Below are positions 32,779 through 39,269 of a stretch of 39,269 bases of DNA, one piece after another; position 1 is the stretch's first letter, and each line of letters begins with the position of its first letter. The notes under the pieces were generated by a model. That model searched no databases, had not been told where the DNA came from, and saw nothing but the letters and a program-made list of their open reading frames with translations. Both the position numbers and the translations under genes were made by a program. This stretch comes from Deltaproteobacteria bacterium. GTDB lineage: Bacteria > Desulfobacterota_B > Binatia > UBA9968. The stretch covers positions 1-39,269 of the forward strand of contig VBKY01000142.1 of assembly GCA_005879255.1 (NCBI GenBank). Reading direction: 5' to 3'.

Positions 32779-32828
32779 TGTCCCGGTAATGGGACATAAT
32801 TACAAGCTACTGTCCCATTTGTTGGACA
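32779..32828. promoter_or_regulatory. Tandem 18-bp palindromic operators, TGTCCC-N6-GGGACA type
   Basis: TGTCCCGGTAATGGGACA (32779-32796) and TGTCCCATTTGTTGGACA (32811-32828), centres exactly 32 bp (three helical turns) apart, the layout of paired dimer sites for a sigma-54 activator. They lie between the activator gene and ku, close to the activator start, so autoregulation or long-range activation of ku are both possible. The rest of 32829-33124 holds no gene. Confidence 0.7.
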
Positions 32829-33124
32829 ACAGATTGGCGCGCGATTCCTGACCCTCTGGAAACATCCTCGACAACTCAGGATTTTCTCGATGTCGTTCAT
32901 TTCGCAAAGATGTATATATATGGTTGGAAGAAAACAAATCCAATTCTCAGGCCAGGCGGGGAATCCGTCATGCATTAGCTTCCAAGCTGCGCTTCTCAGT
33001 TCGACTCTGGAGCGACTTTGCGCTCGCCGTCTTGGGACTTACAAGCATCTGTTCAAGCGATCTTTTAGAAGTAACCATGACACCGATAGCACGCTTCAAA
33101 GCGCCCATCACAACATCGTCAACT

Positions 33125-33140
33125 TGGCACATGCTTTGCG
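33125..33140 (+). promoter_or_regulatory. Sigma-54-like -24/-12 promoter for ku
   Basis: TGGCACATGCTTTGCG, a perfect -24 element with TTGC at the right spacing. Predicted start near 33151, giving a leader of about 90 nt to ku. A single GGGACT half-site lies near -115. Confidence 0.68.
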
Positions 33141-33241
33141 CAAGATCTTTTTGTAAGGGCTGACGAGACCTGCGGACATTCGACAAACAGCTGGAACGAT
33201 AATGTTGGCCGATCGCTTCGAACCTCTGCGCATGTGAAATC

Positions 33242-34132
33242 ATGGCGCGTCGCAAAACCAGCAAGAAAAAATCCACCGCCAAAGCAAACGGCAAGTCGTC
33301 CTTACGGCCGATTTGGACCGGCAGCATCGACTTTGGCCTGGTAAACATCCCGGTAAAACTCTACTCCGCAGAGGCTTCGAGCCGGCTCGATTTTGATCTG
33401 CTCGACAAGCGCGACTTTTCTCGCGTCCGATACCGGCGCGTCAACGAAAAAACCGGCCGCGAAGTCCCTTGGGACCAAATCGTCAAAGGCTATGAATATG
33501 ACAAGGGCGAATACGTCGCCTTAAGCGACAAAGACTTTCGCGACGCCAACGTCGAGGCCACGCAATCGATAGAGATCATGGACTTCGTCGATGCCACCGA
33601 TATCAGCCCGCTTCACTATGAAACGCCCTATTATCTCGAGCCGCTGAAAAACGGCCGGCGCGCCTATGCGCTCTTGCGCGAAGTGATGAAAAGAACCGGT
33701 AAGGTCGGCATTGCCAAAGTGGTTATCCGCAACCGTCAACGATTGGCCGCGCTCATTACGCAAGGACCGCTGCTGGTCTTGAATATTTTACGTTACGCCC
33801 ACGAGCTGCGTGATGCTTCGAAATTGGCATTGCCGCAAAGCAATGGCAAAGGCGAGGTTTCCGCCCAAGAGATCAAGATGGCCGAACAGCTGGTCGAAAA
33901 CATGGTTGGGCACTGGAACCCTGAAAAATATCATGACGAATATTATGAAGATTTACTCAAGCTCATCCAAAAGAAAATCAAGGCCGGAAAAACCAAGGTA
34001 GTGGAGCCCGCGGGCGAGACGCCACGACCCAAGCGCGAAGGCAAAGTCATCGACATCATGGACCTGCTGCGCCAGAGCGTGAAGCAAGCACATTCCAAGG
34101 AGGGCGCGACGCGCCAGCGTAAAGCCGGTTAG
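33242..34132 (+). CDS. ku: Ku homodimeric DNA end-binding protein
   Basis: 296 residues. After a basic N-terminus (MARRKTSKKKSTAKANGK) comes the bacterial Ku core: RPIWTGSIDFGLVNIPVKLY, LDFDLLDKRDFSRVRYRRVN, PWDQIVKGYEYDKGEYVALS and YYLEPLKNGRRAYALLREVM. A lysine-rich C-terminus, as is usual for LigD-interacting Ku, ends the protein. The homodimer rings broken DNA ends and recruits LigD for non-homologous end joining. ligD follows 226 bp downstream on the same strand. Confidence 0.95.
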   Translation: MARRKTSKKKSTAKANGKSSLRPIWTGSIDFGLVNIPVKLYSAEASSRLDFDLLDKRDFSRVRYRRVNEKTGREVPWDQIVKGYEYDKGEYVALSDKDFRDANVEATQSIEIMDFVDATDISPLHYETPYYLEPLKNGRRAYALLREVMKRTGKVGIAKVVIRNRQRLAALITQGPLLVLNILRYAHELRDASKLALPQSNGKGEVSAQEIKMAEQLVENMVGHWNPEKYHDEYYEDLLKLIQKKIKAGKTKVVEPAGETPRPKREGKVIDIMDLLRQSVKQAHSKEGATRQRKAG

Positions 34133-34182
34133 CGAAGATTGACTGTGGAGGTCCTCGTGTCGTTGTCTATATCTCCCCTGGC

Positions 34183-34240
34183 CCCTCTTTTTCAAAGAGG
34201 GTTAAGTCCTGCAGCGAAACTTCTCCCTTTGGCCAAAGGG
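34183..34240. repeat. Two palindromes between ku and ligD
   Basis: CCCTCTTT-TTC-AAAGAGGG (34183-34201) and the perfect CCCTTTGGCCAAAGGG (34225-34240). They resemble dispersed palindromic units and could partly terminate ku transcription; a shorter relative of the first is near 12024. Confidence 0.65.
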
Positions 34241-34358
34241 GTGATGAAGGGGATTGTCTTAGCAGCGGGGGGATATAACTCAGTCGTTAGCGCGGACAAA
34301 TTGCCGTCGGCGTGGTTTAACTATCCGTTGCGCTCAGAGCTCAGGAACATATACCGAC

Positions 34359-36878
34359 ATGGGACTGCAGCGCTACCATCGCAAGCGTGATTTTCGCAAG
34401 ACGCCGGAACCGCGTGGAAAAATTGCCACGGACGCGGATGGGAAATTGTCATTCGTGGTGCACAAGCATGCGGCGCGCCGGCTGCATTATGATTTTCGCC
34501 TGGAAATGGACGGCGTGCTCAGTAGTTGGGCCGTGCCCAAAGGACCGAGCCTCGATCCAAAGCAGCGCCGGCTGGCCGTCGAAGTGGAAGATCACCCGTT
34601 GGATTACGGGGCTTTCGAGGGAACGATACCCAAGGGCGAGTATGGCGCCGGGCGCGTGATCATTTGGGACCGGGGTAATTGGGTGCCGGAGAGTAATCCG
34701 GTTGCCGCACGCCGTCAGGGCAAGCTCAAGTTTCGTCTGTTCGGCGAGAAGCTCCACGGCGGCTGGACTCTCGTCCGCATCCGCAGGCCTCGGGAAGCAA
34801 ACGGCAAAAACAATTGGCTGCTCATCAAAGAATCCGACGACGACGCCAGCCAACGCGATATCGTCGAGGAGCGTCCTGAGAGTGTAAAATCCGGGCGCAT
34901 CATCGAAGAGGTCCACGAGGCGCAAACCCCCGGAAAAGCCATGCCACGATCAAGCCGCCGAGGCCCCTCTGTGCGACGCCGGGATGGCGCCGCGCGCGCC
35001 AAAATGGCGCTGGCGAAATTTGTCGAGCCCCAGCTGGCGACGCTGGTGAGCGCTGTTCCCGAAGGACAGAATTGGCTGCACGAATTGAAATTCGACGGCT
35101 ACCGGATTTTGTGCCGTATCGATAATGGCCGGGTTACTCTGTTGACCCGCAATGCGCAAGACTGGACCAGCCGCTTCCGCTCGCTGGCACAAGCGGCCAA
35201 AGAGCTCGACGTGGGCCAAGCGCTGATCGACGGTGAAGTGATCGCCGTCGATGACAAGGGCAAACATAGTTTCCAAGTGCTGCAAAACGTGCTCAAGCAT
35301 GGCGACTCGGCTGAGCTAGTCTATTACGCTTTCGACCTGCTCCATCTGGACGGCCGCGATTTGCGCGCGGCGGCGCTGCTCGAGCGCAAAGAACTGTTAC
35401 AGCGGCTGCTGCGCTTCGACCCCAAAGCACCGAGCATGGGACCGCTGCGCTACAGCGAGCATTGGATCGCCCAGGGCACCAAAGTGTTCGACAAAGCTTG
35501 TGAAATTGGCTTCGAAGGCATTATTGCCAAGCGAGTCGACGCGCCGTATCGCTCTGGCCGCGGCCGAGATTGGCTGAAGATAAAATGCTCCAAGAATCAG
35601 GAATTCGTCATTGGCGGTTTCACCGACCCGGCCGGTGCGCGCGCCGGCTTCGGCGCGTTGCTGCTTGGAGTTCACGATGACAGCGGCGGGCTACGCTATG
35701 CCGGCCGAGTGGGCACCGGCTTCGATGACAGCATGCTGCGCGATCTGCGCGCTCGTCTCGACAAGCTCGAACGAAAATCGCCGCCCTTCGTCAATCCGCC
35801 GAAGGGCGGCGACGCCAAAGGCGTGCACTGGGTCGAACCGGAGCTGGTGGGCGAAGTCGTTTTTACCGAGTGGACGAGCGACGGCCTTTTGCGCCATCCT
35901 TCGTTCAAGGGCCTGCGCGAAGACAAGCCGGCAAAACAGATCCAACGCGAAGTGGCGAAGCCAGCGCCGCAATCGAACGACCCGGCGGGCCAGGATGATC
36001 GCGTCGCGGGGATAAAACTGACCCATCCCGATCGTGTCCTCTATCCCGACCAAGGGATAACCAAACACGCATTGGCGCTCTACTACGAACAGATTGCGGA
36101 CTGGATCATACCCCACTTGGAGGGTCGTCCGTTGACCTTGGTTCGTTGTCCCGAAGGTGATCTTAAGCAATGCTTCTATCAACGTCACACCCGCGATGCG
36201 GTGAGCGACGTGATCCATGCCATTCCGGTGCGGGAAAAGCGCAGCACGGTTAAATATCTATCGGTCGATTCGCTTCCGGGCATCATTACCCTGGTGCAAA
36301 TGGGAGTTTTGGAATTGCACACCTGGGGGTCGCGCGTGCCGCGCATCGAACAGCCCGACCGCATGACTTTCGATCTCGATCCGGGACCGGAAGTTCCCTG
36401 GGATCAAGTGAAAGCCGCAACGGCGGAGCTGCGCGCGCGGCTGCGCGATCTCGATCTCGGCGCGTTCATCAAAACCACCGGCGGCAAGGGGCTGCACATT
36501 GTCGTGCCCATCGCGCCCAAACAAAACTGGCAATATGTTAAAGATTTTTCACGATCGGTTGCCGAGAGCTTAGTGCACGAAGCACCCGAGCACTACACCG
36601 TGACGATGTCCAAGTCGAAACGTCGCGGTAAAGTCTTTATTGACTACCTGCGCAACAGCCGAACCGCATCGGCGGTGTGCGCTTACTCGACCCGCGCTCG
36701 GCCCGGTGCGACCGTATCCGTGCCGTTGCGCTGGCAGGAGCTGACGAAAGATCTACGCGGGCATTTCACTGTGCGAAATGTCCCCGAGCGCTTAGCGCGT
36801 CTGCGCAAAGATCCTTGGGATGACTATGAAGCGGCGCGGCGCCCGCTGACGGCGAAGATGCTGCGACAGCTGGAGTAG
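34359..36878 (+). CDS. ligD: LigD, multidomain ATP-dependent NHEJ ligase
   Basis: 839 residues in the order phosphoesterase-ligase-polymerase. The 3'-phosphoesterase domain holds H35/H37 and H43/D45 (FVVHKHAARRLHYDFRLE) and EGTIPKGEYGAG. The ligase domain has the AMP-accepting lysine K244 in ELKFDGYRI and GEVIAVD, GRGRDWLKIKC. The primase-polymerase domain (from about residue 545) has THPDRVLYPDQG and the metal site TFDLDPGP near residue 670. This PE-LIG-POL order is that of Pseudomonas LigD. It processes, fills and seals double-strand breaks with Ku. The start at 34359 follows AGGA at a long spacing. It may be read with ku or from its own unseen promoter. Confidence 0.95.
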   Translation: MGLQRYHRKRDFRKTPEPRGKIATDADGKLSFVVHKHAARRLHYDFRLEMDGVLSSWAVPKGPSLDPKQRRLAVEVEDHPLDYGAFEGTIPKGEYGAGRVIIWDRGNWVPESNPVAARRQGKLKFRLFGEKLHGGWTLVRIRRPREANGKNNWLLIKESDDDASQRDIVEERPESVKSGRIIEEVHEAQTPGKAMPRSSRRGPSVRRRDGAARAKMALAKFVEPQLATLVSAVPEGQNWLHELKFDGYRILCRIDNGRVTLLTRNAQDWTSRFRSLAQAAKELDVGQALIDGEVIAVDDKGKHSFQVLQNVLKHGDSAELVYYAFDLLHLDGRDLRAAALLERKELLQRLLRFDPKAPSMGPLRYSEHWIAQGTKVFDKACEIGFEGIIAKRVDAPYRSGRGRDWLKIKCSKNQEFVIGGFTDPAGARAGFGALLLGVHDDSGGLRYAGRVGTGFDDSMLRDLRARLDKLERKSPPFVNPPKGGDAKGVHWVEPELVGEVVFTEWTSDGLLRHPSFKGLREDKPAKQIQREVAKPAPQSNDPAGQDDRVAGIKLTHPDRVLYPDQGITKHALALYYEQIADWIIPHLEGRPLTLVRCPEGDLKQCFYQRHTRDAVSDVIHAIPVREKRSTVKYLSVDSLPGIITLVQMGVLELHTWGSRVPRIEQPDRMTFDLDPGPEVPWDQVKAATAELRARLRDLDLGAFIKTTGGKGLHIVVPIAPKQNWQYVKDFSRSVAESLVHEAPEHYTVTMSKSKRRGKVFIDYLRNSRTASAVCAYSTRARPGATVSVPLRWQELTKDLRGHFTVRNVPERLARLRKDPWDDYEAARRPLTAKMLRQLE

Positions 36879-36898
36879 CTGGCTGTTAGAATTGCTGC

Positions 36899-36937
36899 AA
36901 GCAGCTCATGTTTCGACGAGCTCAGCATGAATGGAAT
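36899..36937. repeat. Fragment of the MITE-like repeat
   Basis: TTTCGACGAGCTCAGCATGA and ATGG match the core of the 12296 and 26823 elements (TTCGAC...TGAACGG). No terminal repeats remain. Confidence 0.5.
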
Positions 36938-37037
36938 AGGGTTAATGATTTCTAAGCTACGCGATCAGAATGGCGACACAGCTGGACCGCGCATGACTCG
37001 GCTGTCGCAGCAATTGAACCGCGCCGAAGAACATAAG

Positions 37038-37053
37038 CGGTATGCTTCTTGCT
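37038..37053 (+). promoter_or_regulatory. Possible sigma-54-like element upstream of ytxH
   Basis: CGGTATGCTTCTTGCT has the right spacing and TTGC, but lies 200 nt before the ytxH start with a compound inverted repeat in between. Weaker case than the other elements. Confidence 0.35.
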
Positions 37054-37074
37054 CGCTCGTATGTTGATTAGAGA

Positions 37075-37182
37075 GGGGACTGGCTACTTTTTCGATCACC
37101 GGTCACGGGGACAGGCAGTTTTTTAAAATAGAAAGCAGCCAGTCCCCGATAATGCAGTCGCCGAAAAAGTTGCCTGTCCCCG
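37075..37182. repeat. Four-armed nested inverted repeat (GGGGACxGGC family)
   Basis: Four arms of one consensus: GGGGACTGGCT (37075), CGGGGACAGGCA (37106), AGCCAGTCCCC (37137) and TGCCTGTCCCCG (37171). The first two are forward and the last two inverted; the outer pair extends into ACTTTTTCG/CGAAAAAGT. The arms can pair as nested stems or in interlocked fashion. It lies in the leader region of ytxH. Confidence 0.75.
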
Positions 37183-37253
37183 TCTGAACGGGTTTCAGCC
37201 GAAGCGCGAAGTGAGAAAGTAAGAAAATGTAGAAGTGCAAATGGGAGGCAAGC

Positions 37254-37514
37254 ATGAAAAACAACGAATTGTTATTTTTCCTGATTGGGGTCAGCGTCGG
37301 CGTGGTTGCCACGCTCTTGATCGCCCCTTACTCGGGTGAAGAAACGCGGCAATTTCTCCGCGAGAGTGTCGACGAAGGCCGCGAGCGCGCCGGCGAAGTT
37401 TTCGAAAGAGGCAAAGATCTCGTGGGACGCCAAAGCGAGGCGATCAGCAATGCGATCGGTTACGGCAGAAAAAATCATCCCCGAGGCGTCTTGCGTAGTT
37501 GGTTACATCATTAG
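37254..37514 (+). CDS. YtxH-domain protein
   Basis: 86 residues. One N-terminal membrane helix with the family pattern FFLIGVSVGVVATLLIAPYS, GEETRQF, then a charged amphipathic helix (RESVDEGRERAGEVFERGKD). GGGAGG precedes the ATG. YtxH-like proteins are general-stress proteins of unknown mechanism, found widely with CsbD and BON proteins, as here. Confidence 0.88.
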   Translation: MKNNELLFFLIGVSVGVVATLLIAPYSGEETRQFLRESVDEGRERAGEVFERGKDLVGRQSEAISNAIGYGRKNHPRGVLRSWLHH

Positions 37515-37524
37515 ATCGTTCATT

Positions 37525-37557
37525 CCGTAGGGGCGGCTTTAAAACCGGCCCCTACGG
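37525..37557. repeat. GTAGGGGC palindrome between convergent genes
   Basis: CCGTAGGGGC and GCCCCTACGG form a 10-bp stem around GGCTTTAAAACCG. Third member of the family at 2651 and 13109; like the second it lies between convergent genes (stops at 37514 and 37616). Confidence 0.75.
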
Positions 37558-37615
37558 GCCTGGATGACGGTGAAGACGGCACACGAGCCATCCAATGGCG
37601 CGTCCTATTGCGCGG

Positions 37616-38071
37616 CTATTTGACCGCAACCAGCGTGTCCTCGATGGTATCGACGTCTCTTGTGAGACCGGCGAAGTCGCCTGCCAAAGCCTTCAGTGCA
37701 TAGCGCTCGCGGTCAATTTCTTCGCGCGTCCGAATACCCAGGCGACGCAGCACCGCCACCGGCGGACACCATCCTTGAATGGCATGCAACAAAAGGAACG
37801 ATAGAACGACGGTGGGAAGCAAAAACCATCGGCGATCAGCCGTGGCGCCGAGCATGATCCCGGTCAGCGAGACCGACGATGCCATCGCTTGTATCACGCG
37901 CTCAAAGTCCCACTCTTCGTCAAGATCGCGGATCCGCTCCGCCATTTTTTCTATGGGTTGGCCTGAGTAGTAACGAACATTTTCCTCGATCCGTTTGTCG
38001 ATGCGCTGGTTAATTTCCGGCGCCGTGTTCGCCCGGACACGGCCCGGTTCGGTTTTATTGACGTCAATCAT
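37616..38071 (-). CDS. DUF2892-type membrane protein
   Basis: 151 residues. An acidic helical N-terminus (MIDVNKTEPGRVRANTAPEI) is followed by two membrane helices (ASSVSLTGIMLGATAD and FLLPTVVLSFLLLHAIQG) and the DUF2892-like signature WCPPVAVLRRLGIRTREEID. Proteins with this YgaP-type membrane pair are inner-membrane proteins of unknown function. AGGAGGCAATT lies ahead of the ATG at 38071. A -24/-12 element lies upstream, divergent from that of the SDR gene. Confidence 0.82.
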   Translation of the reverse strand: MIDVNKTEPGRVRANTAPEINQRIDKRIEENVRYYSGQPIEKMAERIRDLDEEWDFERVIQAMASSVSLTGIMLGATADRRWFLLPTVVLSFLLLHAIQGWCPPVAVLRRLGIRTREEIDRERYALKALAGDFAGLTRDVDTIEDTLVAVK

Positions 38072-38137
38072 AATTGCCTCCTAGTTTGCCAGTTCTTATA
38101 ATCGATGAAATTTTTTCTCCTATTTGATATCAACAGC

Positions 38138-38153
38138 AGCAAGTCCGGTGCCG
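38138..38153 (-). promoter_or_regulatory. Sigma-54-like -24/-12 promoter for the DUF2892 gene
   Basis: Minus strand CGGCACCGGACTTGCT, exact spacing with TTGC. Predicted start near 38127, about 56 nt before the ATG. The 300 bp up to the SDR promoter hold no gene; a TGTCCC half-site is at 38272-38277. Confidence 0.62.
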
Positions 38154-38452
38154 CAACCGCTGGCAGCCCATGCTAAAGTTTTCATGCCAACGTTCAGAGA
38201 ACGAGACTATTTGTGTTGCATGATTTCGCACGGAATCTTAACCGGGCCAAGTAATTTCTTGCGTCGTTTTCTGTCCCAGGATTCGATCTTTCACTTTGAC
38301 GATGTGTCAATTTTCATACACTGTCGGGCTTTGGTGGACGGTATTCACCGCTCCGGTAAGCGACCTACTCTGCCGACCCCCCTGAATGGCGAGAAATTTT
38401 GTTTCCTTCCCCCTGCACGGCTCGCCGGCGGCGCGGGTTACAAATAATTTCC

Positions 38453-38468
38453 TGGCATATCGCTTGCT
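38453..38468 (+). promoter_or_regulatory. Sigma-54-like -24/-12 promoter for the SDR gene
   Basis: TGGCATATCGCTTGCT, exact spacing, TTGCT. Predicted start near 38479, about 70 nt before the ATG at 38548. Confidence 0.72.
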
Positions 38469-38547
38469 CGTCTTAGTGTTTGCGATAGCACCGTTTAGCG
38501 ATCTGCGAACTCTGCAGAGAATCGCTGAGAAGTGAAGGAGATTTGTT

Positions 38548-39269
38548 ATGCACGACCGGACATCGCGATATACCCTGCCGCTACCGATTAAGCTTGCGCT
38601 GATCGGCGCGGCCGGCGCCGCGGCAGCATACATGGCGCGACAGCTGCGGTGCATGGATTTTTGCGGAAAAACAATCGTGATCACCGGCGGCTCGCGCGGT
38701 CTGGGTCTAGAGTTAGCGCGCGAATTCGCCGCCGAGGGCGCGAATATCGTGCTCTTAGCGCGCGACCGCGACCAGCTCACCGAAGCGGAGCGCGAGCTCA
38801 AACCCACCGGCGTGCGCGTCGTCACTATGAGCTGTGACGTGTCCAATCAAAATGAAGTCCGCAACGCCATCGCGTCGATTACGTCCGAGCTTGGAATCGA
38901 CGTTCTGATCAACAATGCTGGCATTATTCAGGTCGGCCCCTACGAGCACATGCAGCCAAAGGATTTCGCCGACGCCATGGATACTCATTTCTGGGGTCCG
39001 CTCTATCTCATTCAGGAAGTGGTGCCGTACATGAAGCGTCAGGGCAGCGGACGTATCGTCAATATCGCCTCCATCGCTGGCAAGATCGCCGTGCCCCATT
39101 TACTGCCCTACGTCGCCAGTAAATTTGCTCTGGTCGGTCTTTCCGAAGGATTGCGTGCCGAGCTGGTGAAGGACGGCATCTACGTCACCACGGTATCTCC
39201 CGGCTTGATGCGCACGGGCTCCCACGTCAACGCCTTATTCAAGGGCCAGCATAAAAAAGAATTCGCGCT
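38548..39269 (+). CDS. Short-chain dehydrogenase/reductase with N-terminal membrane segment (3' truncated)
   Basis: The frame runs open to the window end (240 residues visible). Start at 38548 with AAGGAG at 38535-38540. An N-terminal hydrophobic segment (LALIGAAGAAAAYMARQL) precedes the Rossmann fold with TGGSRGLG (NAD(P) binding), the LINNAG motif, Ser of NIASIAG and the catalytic YVASK. It is a classical SDR, substrate unknown; related membrane-anchored SDRs occur beside stress genes. It has its own sigma-54-like promoter. Confidence 0.88.
   Translation, partial: MHDRTSRYTLPLPIKLALIGAAGAAAAYMARQLRCMDFCGKTIVITGGSRGLGLELAREFAAEGANIVLLARDRDQLTEAERELKPTGVRVVTMSCDVSNQNEVRNAIASITSELGIDVLINNAGIIQVGPYEHMQPKDFADAMDTHFWGPLYLIQEVVPYMKRQGSGRIVNIASIAGKIAVPHLLPYVASKFALVGLSEGLRAELVKDGIYVTTVSPGLMRTGSHVNALFKGQHKKEFA

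Noticed and set aside
32890..33156. Plus-strand ORF upstream of ku
   Set aside because: No recognised domain, and the -24/-12 element for ku lies within it.

Overview
The window (39,269 bp, moderately high G+C) looks like a chromosomal segment of an uncultured, aerobically respiring Gram-negative bacterium. Alternative complex III next to an A2-type caa3 oxidase, lipoproteins, Ku/LigD repair, a sigma-54 activator and several kinds of dispersed palindromic repeats fit the deltaproteobacterial / Binatota / NC10-like part of the tree. That placement is inference; no rRNA or other marker gene is present.

Layout. (1) 1-7066, plus strand: a tightly coupled respiratory operon, actD(partial)-actE-actF-small membrane protein-SCO-coxB-coxA-coxC-coxD, with most junctions overlapping (ATGA or longer). 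It would pass electrons from quinol through ACIII and a cytochrome c domain fused to CoxB into a caa3 oxidase. (2) 7.3-17.8 kb: accessory genes, mostly small and stress-like (EEP-family phosphohydrolase, topoisomerase IB, small membrane proteins, DUF3309, a GT4 glycosyltransferase, a peptidoglycan-binding exported protein, GlsB-like protein, hemerythrin, BON lipoprotein), separated by MITE/REP-like repeats and decayed genes. (3) 18.0-22.0 kb, minus strand: a chemosensory-type cluster of a receiver-less CheB, a CheR-PAS fusion with a long heptad-repeat coiled coil, and a second CheB whose catalytic start has no normal initiation codon. (4) 22.2-27.7 kb: a PLD-family enzyme, a fused and frameshifted DUF421 remnant, the DUF883/holin/DUF3618 envelope-stress trio, CsbD and small proteins. 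(5) 27.9-36.9 kb: a soluble PAS histidine kinase, lipoproteins, an NtrC-type sigma-54 activator, then Ku and LigD. (6) 36.9 kb to the end: YtxH, a DUF2892-type membrane protein and a 3'-truncated membrane-anchored SDR.

Main result. From about 9.6 kb onward, nearly every small stress-type gene is preceded, in the right orientation and usually 17-90 nt (up to about 190 nt) before its start, by a sigma-54 -24/-12 element of the form (T/C)GG(C/T)A(C/T)-N5-TTGC. I found 15 such elements by eye: 14 of this form and one GGCTC variant. At several of them, about 75-130 bp further upstream, there are paired TGTCCC/GGGACA-type half-sites whose centres lie 31-34 bp apart. The cleanest pair (two 18-bp palindromes exactly 32 bp apart) lies directly upstream of the NtrC-type activator encoded in the window. 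I infer a local, probably wider, sigma-54 stress regulon run by this kinase/activator pair and including Ku, CsbD, BON, hemerythrin, DUF883 and SDR genes.

A second notable item is a family of about 103-residue proteins with a conserved HPLM/NWPP-W N-terminus. It occurs four times here (11.6, 17.1, 17.5 and 21.7 kb), one copy being a frameshifted tandem duplicate and one sitting upstream of the CheB-CheR cluster. I cannot assign it a function.
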